NCBI RefSeq assembly: GCF_050942215.1
Contig: NZ_CP192056.1
Location: 5,084,001-5,148,000, forward strand
Length of the DNA stretch: 64,000 nt
Source of the DNA: Sphaerimonospora sp050942215
GTDB lineage: Bacteria > Actinomycetota > Actinomycetes > Streptosporangiales > Streptosporangiaceae
Direction of reading: 5' to 3'
Shown in pieces: positions 45,327 through 54,689 of this stretch. The notes under the pieces were generated by a model. The model worked only from the letters and a program-made list of their open reading frames with translations. It was not told where the DNA came from and did no database searches. Both the position numbers and the translations under genes were made by a program. The stretch's first letter is position 1. Each line of letters opens with the position of its first letter.

Positions 45327-47498
45327 ATGGATCTCGATCGGCTGGCCGGTGGCGCTCATCACGACCCCCACTCGATTCTCGGCGCCCATCTAAGCGGATC
45401 CGACGGGGTGACGATCCGCGCGCTGCGTCCCCTCGCCGAGAAGGTCGAGGCCCTCGTCGACGGCACGGCGCACGAGCTGACCCACGTCGCCCACGGGGTG
45501 TTCGAGGTGACCGTTCCGGGGCTGGACAAGGTCCCCGCCTACCGGCTCCGGATCACCTATCCGCAGGCCCCGCCGTACGAAACGGACGATCCGTACCGGC
45601 ACTGGCCGACGCTGGGCGAGCTGGACCTGCATCTGATCGGCGAGGGACGGCACGAGCGGCTGTGGGAGGCGCTCGGCGCCCGGGTCATGCGCCACGAGGA
45701 CGTCGACGGCACGGCTTTCACTGTCTGGGCGCCGAGCGCGCGGGGCGTGCGCGTGATCGGCGACTTCAACCACTGGGACGGCGTCGCCCACCCGATGCGC
45801 TCGCTCGGCAGGTCGGGCATCTGGGAGCTGTTCCTCCCCGGGATCGGGCCGGGCGCCCGCTACAAGTTCCAGATCCTCGGCGTGGACGGGGTCTGGCGGG
45901 AGAAGGCCGACCCCATGGCCCGACGCACCGAGGTGCCGCCGGCCACCGCCTCCATCGTCGAGCGGTCCGAGTACGCCTGGGACGACGAGGCGTGGATGTC
46001 GGCCCGGCCGGACCGCGACGCGCGAGCCGAGCCGATGAGCGTCTACGAGGTGCACCTCGGCTCCTGGCGGCCCGGTCTGTCCTACCGGGATCTCGCGGTC
46101 CAGCTGGTCGAGTACGTCACGGACATGGGCTTCACGCACGTGGAGTTCCTGCCGGTGGCCGAGCATCCCTTCGGCGGGTCGTGGGGCTACCAGGTCACGT
46201 CGTACTACGCGCCGACCTCGCGGTTCGGCACCCCCGACGACTTCCGCCATCTCGTGGACGAGCTGCACCGGGCCGGCATCGGCGTGATCGTCGACTGGGT
46301 GCCCGCCCACTTCCCGACCGACGAGTGGGCGCTGGCCCGTTTCGACGGCACACCGCTGTACGAGCACGCGGATCCGCGGCGGGGCGAGCACCCGGACTGG
46401 GGCACCTACATCTTCGACTTCGGCCGCCACGAGGTGCGCAACTTCCTGGTGGCCAACGCCCTCTTCTGGCTGACCGAGTTCCACATCGACGGGCTGCGGG
46501 TGGACGCGGTGGCCTCGATGCTCTATCTGGACTACTCACGCCGGGACGGCGAGTGGACCCCCAATATCCACGGGGGCAGGGAGAACCTCGACGCGATCGA
46601 GTTCCTGAAGGAGACGAACGCGGTCTGCTATCGCGAGGTCCCCGGCATCGTCACGATCGCCGAGGAGTCGACGGCCTGGCCGGGGGTGTCGCGGCCGACG
46701 CATCTCGGCGGGCTCGGCTTCGGCTTCAAGTGGAACATGGGCTGGATGCACGACACGCTCGCCTACCTCGCCCATGAGCCGATCTTCCGGCAGTATCACC
46801 ACCACCAGATGACGTTCTCCCTCATGTACGCCTTCTCTGAGAACTTCGTGCTGCCGCTCTCGCACGACGAGGTCGTCCATCTGAAGGGCTCCCTGCTCGG
46901 CAAGATGCCGGGCGACGAGTGGCAGCGCTTCGCCAACCTCCGGGCGCTGTACGCGTTCATGTGGGCGCACCCCGGCAAGCAGCTGCTGTTCATGGGCGGC
47001 GAGTTCGGCCAGGGCGCGGAGTGGTCGGAGGCCGCCGGCCTGGACTGGTGGGTGCTGGACTTCGACTTCCATCAGGGGGTGCGGCGTCTGGTCCGCGACC
47101 TCAACCGGATCTATCGGCGGACGCCCGCGCTGTACTCACAGGACTTCACACCCGACGGCTTCCGGTGGATCGACGCGGACGACGCCGCGGGCAACACGTT
47201 CTCCTTCCTGCGGTACGGCGTGGACGGCTCGGTGCTCGCCTGCGTGGCCAACTTCTCCGGTTCCCCGCACGAGGACTACCATCTCGGCCTTCCGCTCGGC
47301 GGCGTATGGGAGGAGATCCTCAACACGGACGCCTACGAATACGCCGGCAGCGGCGTCGGCAACCTCGGCGTGGTCCGGACGGACGAGGTCCCCCACCATG
47401 GTCAGCCCTACTCGGCGCGGCTCCGCGTGCCGCCGCTGGGTGCGGTATGGCTGCGCCCGTCGACCGGCACCGAGATCGCTCCGGAAGGGCCGGCCTGA
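45327..47498 (+). CDS. glgB: 1,4-alpha-glucan branching enzyme GlgB
   Basis: 723 residues. Introduces alpha-1,6 branches into the glucan made by GlgE. N-terminal CBM48-type domains contain GTAFTVWAPSARGVRVIGDFN. The GH13_9 core has EFLPVAEHPFGGSWGYQ, GLRVDAVASMLYLDYSR (nucleophile Asp), TIAEESTAWP (acid Glu) and LPLSHDEVVH. ATG 45327 has only a weak AGGG nearby. It is 84 bp after mak and the last gene of the pathway operon. Confidence 0.96.
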   Translation: MDLDRLAGGAHHDPHSILGAHLSGSDGVTIRALRPLAEKVEALVDGTAHELTHVAHGVFEVTVPGLDKVPAYRLRITYPQAPPYETDDPYRHWPTLGELDLHLIGEGRHERLWEALGARVMRHEDVDGTAFTVWAPSARGVRVIGDFNHWDGVAHPMRSLGRSGIWELFLPGIGPGARYKFQILGVDGVWREKADPMARRTEVPPATASIVERSEYAWDDEAWMSARPDRDARAEPMSVYEVHLGSWRPGLSYRDLAVQLVEYVTDMGFTHVEFLPVAEHPFGGSWGYQVTSYYAPTSRFGTPDDFRHLVDELHRAGIGVIVDWVPAHFPTDEWALARFDGTPLYEHADPRRGEHPDWGTYIFDFGRHEVRNFLVANALFWLTEFHIDGLRVDAVASMLYLDYSRRDGEWTPNIHGGRENLDAIEFLKETNAVCYREVPGIVTIAEESTAWPGVSRPTHLGGLGFGFKWNMGWMHDTLAYLAHEPIFRQYHHHQMTFSLMYAFSENFVLPLSHDEVVHLKGSLLGKMPGDEWQRFANLRALYAFMWAHPGKQLLFMGGEFGQGAEWSEAAGLDWWVLDFDFHQGVRRLVRDLNRIYRRTPALYSQDFTPDGFRWIDADDAAGNTFSFLRYGVDGSVLACVANFSGSPHEDYHLGLPLGGVWEEILNTDAYEYAGSGVGNLGVVRTDEVPHHGQPYSARLRVPPLGAVWLRPSTGTEIAPEGPA

Positions 47499-47535
47499 TC
47501 GACCGGCCGGTCTGACGGCCCGGTGGAGTCTGTGC

Positions 47536-48441
47536 TCAGAGGTCCTCGCCCAGCAGGGCGTCCACCGACTCGATCGTGGCGGCGACTCGGATCCAGGCGT
47601 CGAGCCGGTCGAGGTCGTCGCACTTTCTGATCTTGTCACGGAAGCTGTCGGGCACCTCGATGTCGCGGGCGGACAGGACCTCGAGGATCGCCTCCGCCTT
47701 GCCCTCGGCCCTTCCCTCCGCTTTGCCCTCCGCTTTGCCCCTGGCGATGTTGTCACGGGCCCAGTCGCTGAGGTACTCGTAGTTCTCGGCCTTCAACTGC
47801 TTCTCCAAATGATCCCAGACCTCTTGGGAGAGCGCCGCACGCACCATGTCAGCGTACATACTCGCCTGGTCGTTATCGAGATTGTGCAGCGCGGTGAACA
47901 GGGCGCCGAGGATCTCGGGCCCCTGAGGCGTGTCGGCGTGGTGGATGACCGACAGCACGGCCAGCTCGACGTCTTCGGCCGCCCGGACGGGGTCGGTGAC
48001 GAGCGGGACTTCGGTGGGTCCGACGACGAGCGGCGTCAGCACCAGCCCGGGATGGCCCAGGTCGATGGGGCGTGAGCACCAGTGGGCCGCCGGGGCATTG
48101 GGACAGATCACCAGCAGGACCGCCGGGCATTCCAGGCGGGCGCGCAGGCTGGTGAGGTACATCGGCCAGGACCAGAGCTTGTCGGTGTCGCGGCCGCGCT
48201 GAACCTCCACGATCACGCCCAGGACGGGCTTCGGGTCGTCATCGGAGTGCTTACGGCGGAAGACCACGACCGAATCGGAACGGCGTTCGGTAGGGGTGAC
48301 CTCGGTCAGGTCGGCCGATTCGATGCCGGCGTAGTCGTAGTCGGGCAGTTCGACGTCCAGCGAATGCACGAGGAGATCGGCGGCCAGATCGGGTCGCTCG
48401 CGGAACAGACGGACCACGGCTTCGTGTTCGGCGGTTGGCAC
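47536..48441 (-). CDS. Rpn/PD-(D/E)XK nuclease-like protein
   Basis: 301 residues from GTG 48441. The frame also extends to a TTG at 48513, but homologous proteins begin with a segment like PTAEHEAVVRLFRERP. A PD-(D/E)XK-like core is suggested by RRSDSVVVFRR then VLGVIVEVQRGRDTDK. The C-terminus has a charged repeat KAEGKAEGRAEGKAEA typical of Rpn-type recombination-promoting nucleases and related mobile-element proteins. It converges on glgB with a 37-bp gap. Function in the cell is unknown. Confidence 0.65.
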   Translation of the reverse strand: MPTAEHEAVVRLFRERPDLAADLLVHSLDVELPDYDYAGIESADLTEVTPTERRSDSVVVFRRKHSDDDPKPVLGVIVEVQRGRDTDKLWSWPMYLTSLRARLECPAVLLVICPNAPAAHWCSRPIDLGHPGLVLTPLVVGPTEVPLVTDPVRAAEDVELAVLSVIHHADTPQGPEILGALFTALHNLDNDQASMYADMVRAALSQEVWDHLEKQLKAENYEYLSDWARDNIARGKAEGKAEGRAEGKAEAILEVLSARDIEVPDSFRDKIRKCDDLDRLDAWIRVAATIESVDALLGEDL

Positions 48442-48648
48442 ATGGTGACGGTAGACCTGAAGGCACAGGTGAAGCGGAGTGAAGACACTTTCCGTAATCG
48501 CCTTGTTACTCAATGCGGCAGCTCGAGAGAGCGCGTAGCGGCCGGAGATCTCGACCGGAAAAGCCTTAGTGGTGCCTTAAATGGAGATTAACCGGCCACC
48601 AGGGTGTTGACCCGCGGCCAACGCGAACGTAAGCTCCAGGATTAACTG

Positions 48649-48665
48649 ATAGGAAACTTTCCTAT
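48649..48665. promoter_or_regulatory. Palindrome ATAGGAAA-c-TTTCCTAT at the chitinase start
   Basis: Perfect 8-bp arms around one base. The AGGA that would serve as ribosome-binding site lies in the left arm, and the ATG at 48664 overlaps the right arm. A bound repressor, or an mRNA hairpin, would block translation or transcription. The palindrome resembles AGGAAA-TTTCCT motifs upstream of other actinobacterial glycosidase genes, but the regulator is not identified. Confidence 0.6.
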
Positions 48666-50304
48666 GAGTTTCCGGGACACCCCCTACCTGGAGCGAGACT
48701 TGCGAAGAATGCTGCTGGGGTCCCTGGTAGCGGGCGCCGTGTTGATCGCGCCGCTGGCCATCGGGACCGCCTCCTCCGCCGCCACCTCGGCGACCGCCAC
48801 CTACTCGACCGACTACGACTGGGGCACGGGCTTCCAGGGCAAGTTCACGATCAAGGCGGGATCGTCCGCCCTGTCGACCTGGAAAGTGGAGTTCGACGTG
48901 CCGTCCGGCACCACGATCAGCTCCGCCTGGGACACCGGTATGACCAGGAACGGCAACCACTACTCCTTCTCCAACCCCTCGTGGAGCGGCGGGCTGCCGG
49001 CCGGCGGCTCGGCCAGCTTCGGCTTCATCGGCGCGCCCGGCGGCGGGTTCACGCCGCTGAACTGCACGCTCAACGGCGCACCGTGCGGGGGCGGCTCGAT
49101 CCCCACGCCCACACCGACCCCCACTCCCACGCCGACACCGACACCGACCCCCACCCCGACGCCGACGCCGACTTCCGGGCCGGGCGGCAAGAAGGTCATC
49201 GGCTACTTCACCAACTGGGGCGTCTACGGCCGTCAGTACTTCGTCAAGAACATCGTGACCAGTGGCTCGGCCGCCAAGCTCACGCACATCAACTACGCGT
49301 TCGGCAACGTCACCAACGGTCAGTGCACGATCGGTGACTCCTACGCCGACTACGACATGGCCTACACCACCGCCAACAGCGTGGACGGCCAGGCGGACAC
49401 CTGGGACAACCCCAACGCGCTGCGCGGCGCCTTCAACCAGTTGCGCAAGCTGAAGGCCCAGTATCCGCACATCAAGATCCTGTACTCCTTCGGTGGCTGG
49501 ACCTGGTCCGGTGGCTTCGGCCAGGCGTCGAAGAACCCCGCGGCCTTCGCCGACTCCTGCTACAACCTCGTCGAGGACCCGCGCTGGGCGGATGTGTTCG
49601 ACGGCATCGACATCGACTGGGAGTATCCGAACGCCTGCGGTCTGACCTGTGACAGCAGCGGTCCGAACGCGCTCACCGACCTGGTGCGGGCGCTGCGCAA
49701 CAAGTTCGGCAAGAACTACCTCATCACCGCGGCGATCACCGCCGACGCCGGCTCGGGCGGCAAGCTGGACCTCGCAGACTACTCCGGCGCGGCGCAGTAC
49801 CTCGACTGGTACAACGTGATGACGTACGACTTCTTCGGCGCCTGGGACACGACGGGCCCGACGGCTCCGCACTCGCCGCTCACCTCCTACAGCGGCATTC
49901 CGATCGCGCACTTCAACAGCGACGCGGCGATCCAGAAGCTGAAGAACAAGGGCGTGCCGGCGAGCAAGCTCCTGCTCGGCGTCGGCTTCTACGGCCGCGG
50001 CTGGACCGGCGTCACCCAGAGCGCACCGGGTGGCACCGCGACCGGTGCGGCGTCCGGCACCTACGAGGCGGGCATCGAGGACTACAAGGTCCTGAAGAAC
50101 AGTTGTCCGGCCAGCGGAACCGTCGCCGGCACCGCCTACGCCCACTGCGGCAGCAACTGGTGGAGCTACGACACTCCGGCCACCCTGGCGGGGAAGATGA
50201 CCTACGCCAAGAACCAGGGTCTCGGCGGGACGTTCTTCTGGGAGCTCAGCGGTGACACCGCCAACGGCGAGCTGGTCAACGCCCTGTCGAATGGACTGAA
50301 GTAG
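48664..50304 (+). CDS. Secreted chitinase: CBM2-like domain plus GH18
   Basis: 546 residues. Signal peptide (about 1-40), CBM2-like carbohydrate-binding domain (about 45-143), a Thr-Pro repeat linker (145-172), then GH18 (177-546). The catalytic DGIDIDWEYP places the acid at Glu320. Also seen are YSFGGWTWSGGF, VMTYDFFGAW and FFWELSGDT. Role: endo- or exo-chitin hydrolysis outside the cell, complementary to the LPMO. Start ATG 48664 uses AGGAAA eight bases upstream. An in-frame ATG at 48709 would also give a signal peptide. A strong terminator follows. Confidence 0.93.
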   Translation: MSFRDTPYLERDLRRMLLGSLVAGAVLIAPLAIGTASSAATSATATYSTDYDWGTGFQGKFTIKAGSSALSTWKVEFDVPSGTTISSAWDTGMTRNGNHYSFSNPSWSGGLPAGGSASFGFIGAPGGGFTPLNCTLNGAPCGGGSIPTPTPTPTPTPTPTPTPTPTPTPTSGPGGKKVIGYFTNWGVYGRQYFVKNIVTSGSAAKLTHINYAFGNVTNGQCTIGDSYADYDMAYTTANSVDGQADTWDNPNALRGAFNQLRKLKAQYPHIKILYSFGGWTWSGGFGQASKNPAAFADSCYNLVEDPRWADVFDGIDIDWEYPNACGLTCDSSGPNALTDLVRALRNKFGKNYLITAAITADAGSGGKLDLADYSGAAQYLDWYNVMTYDFFGAWDTTGPTAPHSPLTSYSGIPIAHFNSDAAIQKLKNKGVPASKLLLGVGFYGRGWTGVTQSAPGGTATGAASGTYEAGIEDYKVLKNSCPASGTVAGTAYAHCGSNWWSYDTPATLAGKMTYAKNQGLGGTFFWELSGDTANGELVNALSNGLK

Positions 50305-50411
50305 CACAGCCCAACGGACTGAAACAACGCAGCCGGCGGACTGGAGTGCAGGCCCGGAACCGGCCGGAGTGAAACGGCCGCCGGAAGTGAAGTGACCAGA
50401 CCGGTCGACAC

Positions 50412-50442
50412 GGGCCCCCACACCTCAGAGGTGTGGGGGCCC
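50412..50442 (+). terminator. 15-bp hairpin terminator after the chitinase gene
   Basis: GGGCCCCCACACCTC (50412-50426) pairs perfectly with 50428-50442 around a single base, followed by a pyrimidine-rich GCTTTCCGTTTC. Isolates the chitinase transcript from sppA. Confidence 0.85.
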
Positions 50443-50501
50443 GCTTTCCGTTTCGGCTCGTACCCACATCGCATGCCAAACCGTCGCTTAAGGTGGCATT
50501 T

Positions 50502-52193
50502 ATGGACGCGACGAAGACGATCTTGGAGACCGTCGACAGGCTGCGGCAGCGCCGTACCGCCCCGCTCGTACTGGAACTGGATCTGACCGAGGGCCTGGCC
50601 GAGGGACCACCCGCCGATCCGCTCGGCGCGCTGCTGTCCATGCGGAAGGCACGCCTCACCGACGTGCTGTCCGGCCTCAAGCGAGCCCGGCGTGACCCCC
50701 GCGTCCAGGCCCTGATCGTCAAGATCGGCGGCGTTCCGCTCGGCCTCGGCATGGTCCAGGAGCTGCGCACCGCCGTGGTGAAGCTGCGCGCCGCGGGCAA
50801 ACTGACGGTCGCGTTCGCCGAGACGTTCGGCGAGTTCGGCGCCGGAACCGTCCCCTACTACCTGGCCAGCGCGTTCGAGCGGGTCTATCTGCAGCCCTCC
50901 GGCGACGTCGGGCTCACCGGCGTGGCCCTGCAGCAGCAGTTCGTACGGGACGCCCTGGCGAAGGCCGGCGTCGAGTACCAGCTCGGCCAGCGCCACGAGT
51001 ACAAGACCGCGGCGAACATGTTCACCCAGAACCGCATGACGGAGGCGCACCGGGAGTCGGCCGCCCGCATCGCCGAGTCGGTGACCGAGCAGATCACGGC
51101 CGGCGTCGCCGAGGGCCGGTCCCTGGACCCGGAACGGGTCCGTCAGCTGATCGACCAGGGGCCGTTCATCGGCGCCGAGGCCGTCGAGGCGGGCCTCGTG
51201 GACGGGTTGAAGTACCGGGACGAGGTCTACGCCGAGACCGTGGGCGAGGACGCCCGTCTGCTGTACGTGTCGCGGTATGCCAAGTCGGCGCTGCCCGGGC
51301 GACTGCCCCGCCCCGCCGCCGACGTCGTCGCGCTGGTCCACGGCAGCGGCTCGATCCGGCTCGGACGCAGCGGGCGGTCCCCCCTGGGCGGCGGGGGCGC
51401 CATGGGCTCCGACACGATCTGCGCGGCGCTGCGCGCGGCCCGGCGGGACGAGAAGGTCAGGGCGATCGTGTTCCGCGTCGACAGCCCCGGCGGGTCGTAC
51501 GTCGCCTCCGACGCGATCTGGCGCGAGGTCGTGCTGGCCCGCGAGGCGGGCAAGCCGGTCATCGTGTCGATGGGCGATCTGGCCGCCTCCGGCGGTTACT
51601 TCGTCTCGATGGCCGCCGATCTGATCGTGGCGCAGCCCGGCACGTTGACCGGGTCGATCGGGGTTTTCGGCGGCAAGCCCGTCATCGGGGAACTTCTCGG
51701 CAAGCTCGGCGTGGTGACCGAGACCGTGGCCGAGGGCGCGAACGCCGGCATGTTCTCGACGACGCGGGAGTTCTCCGACGGGCAGTGGGAGCGGGTCAAC
51801 GCCTGGCTCGATCGGATCTACGCCGACTTCGTCGGCAAGGTGGCGGAGGGCCGGCGCCTGGACCGTGACCGTGCACACGAACTGGCCAGGGGCCGGGTCT
51901 GGACGGGCGCCGACGCCATGAGACACCGCCTGGTCGACGAGATCGGCGGGCTGGAGGACGCGCTCATCATGGCCCGCCGCCGGGCCGATCTGCCCAAGAA
52001 CGCACCGGTACGGATGTATCCGCGCATGCATCCGCTGGAGCGGCTGCGTCCACCGGAGTCGAGCGAGGACCGGTCCGCCGCGCGTGCCCGCGTCCAGTTG
52101 GAGGCGTGGGGCCCGGTCGCCCGCATCGCCGCCGATCTCGGGCTGCCGGCGTACGGCCCGCTCGTGCTCCCCGGTTCGTGGACGATCCGCTGA
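50502..52193 (+). CDS. sppA: Signal peptide peptidase SppA, 67K type (S49)
   Basis: 563 residues, a tandem S49 protease. The general-base lysine is Lys168 (HEYKTAANMF) in the N-terminal half, and the nucleophile is Ser363 (GDLAASGGYF) in the C-terminal half, the same split as in E. coli SppA. No obvious N-terminal membrane anchor is present, so membrane association is uncertain. Role: degradation of cleaved signal peptides. ATG 50502 is preceded by AGGTGG at five bases. Confidence 0.92.
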   Translation: MDATKTILETVDRLRQRRTAPLVLELDLTEGLAEGPPADPLGALLSMRKARLTDVLSGLKRARRDPRVQALIVKIGGVPLGLGMVQELRTAVVKLRAAGKLTVAFAETFGEFGAGTVPYYLASAFERVYLQPSGDVGLTGVALQQQFVRDALAKAGVEYQLGQRHEYKTAANMFTQNRMTEAHRESAARIAESVTEQITAGVAEGRSLDPERVRQLIDQGPFIGAEAVEAGLVDGLKYRDEVYAETVGEDARLLYVSRYAKSALPGRLPRPAADVVALVHGSGSIRLGRSGRSPLGGGGAMGSDTICAALRAARRDEKVRAIVFRVDSPGGSYVASDAIWREVVLAREAGKPVIVSMGDLAASGGYFVSMAADLIVAQPGTLTGSIGVFGGKPVIGELLGKLGVVTETVAEGANAGMFSTTREFSDGQWERVNAWLDRIYADFVGKVAEGRRLDRDRAHELARGRVWTGADAMRHRLVDEIGGLEDALIMARRRADLPKNAPVRMYPRMHPLERLRPPESSEDRSAARARVQLEAWGPVARIAADLGLPAYGPLVLPGSWTIR

Positions 52194-52256
52194 CCGGGCC
52201 TCGGCCGCCGCGCCGAACCTCCGGCACGGCGGCGGGCGTCCGCCGCCCCGTGCCCG

Positions 52257-54140
52257 TCACGTCGGGATGACCACCTCGATGGGATCGAGGTCTCCGGGTG
52301 CGTCGCCGGGATAGACCCCGGACAGCATCGCACCGACCGTGTAGAGGTTCCAGGCGAGGGCGGGCTGCCTCAGCACGGGCGCAGCGAACATGTCCTCGAC
52401 GGCGTCCTTCCTGACGATCTCCCACAGCGCGCCGTCACCGGCCGCGACGCCACCGAGCACGCCGTCCCTGAGCACCGCGGTCAGGCGCTCTCCCGGGCTG
52501 GTCCGCCAGTTCCAGCTCCCGGCGCCCTTCTTTCCCTTCGGGGCGGCCGGCTTCTGCGTGCCCGATTTCTGCCGGCCCGATTGCTGCTGGGCGGATTTCT
52601 GCTGGGCGGACGACCGTCTCCGGGCGAGCAGCGACTCCCACCGTGAGGGAGTCCGCTCGGCCATGAACCGCCACTCGGAGCCTTCGAGCGGAATCCCGCG
52701 AAGCTTCGGCGCGAACATGCCGATCAGCTCGTGGACGACCTCCTCCGAGCGGCGCCACAGCGGATCGAGGGCGAGCGCCGCCCCCACGACGCGGTTGTCG
52801 AGGAACGGCTGCACGGCGTCTCCCCTGCGCAGCGACCCGGCGCGCGCCGCCGCGTGCCATCTGCCCACCCGATAGGTGACGTACATGTGGTCGAGCGCTC
52901 CTGCGGGGTCCGCCTCCGCCCGTTCCAGCCACGGTGCCGCGAGCTCGCGGGCGTGGGCATTGGCGCCCTCGGTGAAAAGGGCCTCGTCCTTCAGGAAGAA
53001 CGCCTCCACCCGGCGCCGCATCGCCGCCGGCGCGGGATTTCCCTGGCTGTAGAGGAAGCCGCCGCGCAGGATCTCCCCGCTCTGCCCGGACATGGTGAGC
53101 CTCGGGCTGTAGGGCAGATACTCCACGATGCTCTCGTACGCGGAGGTCATGCCCTCGCAGGTGCGCAGCACCTCATGGGTACGGCGCAGCGGATGCTCCA
53201 CCAGCACCGCGTCCCGCCGCTCGGTACGTTTGGGCGCGATCACGTTGTGCTCGACGCCCAGTCTGGCGGCGATCCGACGGGCGATCACGACGTCCGGGTG
53301 ATCGTCCAGGCCGTTGGTGGTCACCCGGAACGGCACTTCGGCCGCGTGCAGCAGCGCCGCCATGAGCCGGCTGTCACGCCCTCCGGTGAGCGCCAGGTTG
53401 ACCTGGTCGGTCAGCGGCCTGACCGTCTCCACCAGCGCCTCGGCCAGCCCCTCGATCGCGGCGCGCCTGCCCCGGCGCGACGTCGGGACGGATCCGGTCC
53501 CCGGACGGACGCCGGGCAGCGGCGCCGTCGTGATCCGCCTGGTCCCGTCGTCCACCACCAGCGTCGACGACGGCGGCAGCGTGGAGACGCCGTCGTACGG
53601 GGTCTCGTCGGACAGGAAGTAGCCCTGGCGCACCATCGACTGCAGGGCACGCACGTCCCAGGCCACCGGCCCGCCGCCGCGGGCGACCAGGTGGACCAGA
53701 AGCGCGCGGTTTCCGACGATGTGCAGCTCCGGGGTCTGCGCGTAGAAGATCCCGCAGGCCCGCGTCATGTCGGTGACGGCGGTCAGCCCGCCCGGCTCGA
53801 TCCGGATCGCGGAGAAGCAGCCGCGCGTGCCGCGCGCGACCTCTCCCATCGAGGAAGAGCCGAGCAGCCTGCCCACGTCGGCCCAGTCGAGCAGCCGTCC
53901 GGTGACGCCGATGGCCCGGTCCCGCGTGGCGGTCACCAGCTCGGGCCGGGCGGGGGCACCGTCCTCGTTGCCCCAGCCGAGCAGTACGGCTCCGGCGAGC
54001 CGGTGCCGAGCCGAGGTCACGGTGCCGGCCGGCACCGGGAACACCTGCTCGATCAGGTCCTCCGTCAAACGGGCGACCTGATCGAGCAGCGGCTCGGCGG
54101 AGGGGCCGTCCTTGCTCGCCACGGCGAGGAACACACGCAT
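52257..54140 (-). CDS. Asparagine-synthase-like protein lacking the glutaminase cysteine
   Basis: 627 residues. The C-terminal half has an asparagine-synthase PP-loop, NLALTGGRDSRLMAALL. The N-terminal half resembles a glutaminase (Ntn) domain, but the start MRVFLA has no Cys2, so ammonia production from glutamine is unlikely. A Gln/Ser/Lys-rich linker (SAQQKSAQQQSG region) interrupts the C-terminal part. Related proteins act in amide or lactam formation or in surface-polymer modification. The target is unknown. It may be co-transcribed with the flavin reductase gene 28 bp upstream. Confidence 0.75.
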   Translation of the reverse strand: MRVFLAVASKDGPSAEPLLDQVARLTEDLIEQVFPVPAGTVTSARHRLAGAVLLGWGNEDGAPARPELVTATRDRAIGVTGRLLDWADVGRLLGSSSMGEVARGTRGCFSAIRIEPGGLTAVTDMTRACGIFYAQTPELHIVGNRALLVHLVARGGGPVAWDVRALQSMVRQGYFLSDETPYDGVSTLPPSSTLVVDDGTRRITTAPLPGVRPGTGSVPTSRRGRRAAIEGLAEALVETVRPLTDQVNLALTGGRDSRLMAALLHAAEVPFRVTTNGLDDHPDVVIARRIAARLGVEHNVIAPKRTERRDAVLVEHPLRRTHEVLRTCEGMTSAYESIVEYLPYSPRLTMSGQSGEILRGGFLYSQGNPAPAAMRRRVEAFFLKDEALFTEGANAHARELAAPWLERAEADPAGALDHMYVTYRVGRWHAAARAGSLRRGDAVQPFLDNRVVGAALALDPLWRRSEEVVHELIGMFAPKLRGIPLEGSEWRFMAERTPSRWESLLARRRSSAQQKSAQQQSGRQKSGTQKPAAPKGKKGAGSWNWRTSPGERLTAVLRDGVLGGVAAGDGALWEIVRKDAVEDMFAAPVLRQPALAWNLYTVGAMLSGVYPGDAPGDLDPIEVVIPT

Positions 54141-54168
54141 GAAGACCTCACATCAGCGGGATCGGGGG

Positions 54169-54660
54169 TCAGCGCACCAGACGATACCGGCCGCGAAGCC
54201 GGACGAACGGTGTTCTCCCGGCATCCACATAGTCGACCGCGTGGACCTCGCCGATGAACAGGGTGTGGTCGCCCGCCGGGACGACCCGCACCGTCTCGAC
54301 CTCGATCGCGGCGACGCCGCCGTCCACGACCAGGGCGTCGCTGTACGGGCCGCGATGGTGGGCGACCCCCGACAGCAGCAGGCGCGCACCGGGCCGGCCG
54401 GCGGCGGCGAACCGCGAGGCGATCGCCTGCTGGCCGTCGGCGAGCAGGCTCACCGCCCACCGGTCCCGGCGCAGCAGCACCTCGGTCAGGTAGCTCGCCG
54501 AGCCCAGTCCGATCAGTACGAGGGGAGGGTCGAGCGACACCGATGTCAGGGATGTCACGGTGACACCGAGGTCGTCGCGGCCGTCTCGTACGGTGACCAC
54601 CGCCACCCCGGCCGCCGCCTGAGCCATCGCCTCCGTGAACGGGCCGCTCAACGATCCCAC
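54169..54660 (-). CDS. Flavin reductase domain protein
   Basis: 163 residues, a single flavin-reductase-like split-barrel domain. It has MAQAAAGVAVVTVRDG and VTVTSLTSVSLDPPLVLIGL near the N-terminus and DHTLFIGEVHAVD towards the end. Family role: NAD(P)H-dependent FMN or FAD reduction supplying a two-component monooxygenase. No monooxygenase is adjacent. GTG 54660, with GGGGGA six bases upstream. Confidence 0.88.
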   Translation of the reverse strand: MGSLSGPFTEAMAQAAAGVAVVTVRDGRDDLGVTVTSLTSVSLDPPLVLIGLGSASYLTEVLLRRDRWAVSLLADGQQAIASRFAAAGRPGARLLLSGVAHHRGPYSDALVVDGGVAAIEVETVRVVPAGDHTLFIGEVHAVDYVDAGRTPFVRLRGRYRLVR

Positions 54661-54689
54661 TCCTTCTCCCCCTCGCTCCGCCGGACGAG

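Noticed and set aside
47487..47510. CCGGCC/GGCCGG dyad at the glgB stop as a terminator
   Set aside because: Only six base pairs, and these tetranucleotides are very common in this GC-rich sequence. It is not convincing without expression data.
48442..48513. TTG start at 48513 for the Rpn-like protein
   Set aside because: The extra 24 residues do not resemble the usual family start, which begins at the GTG at 48441. Neither has a strong Shine-Dalgarno, so some doubt remains.
49106..49180. Microsatellite-like repeat as an independent element
   Set aside because: It encodes the Thr-Pro linker of the chitinase and is explained by the protein.
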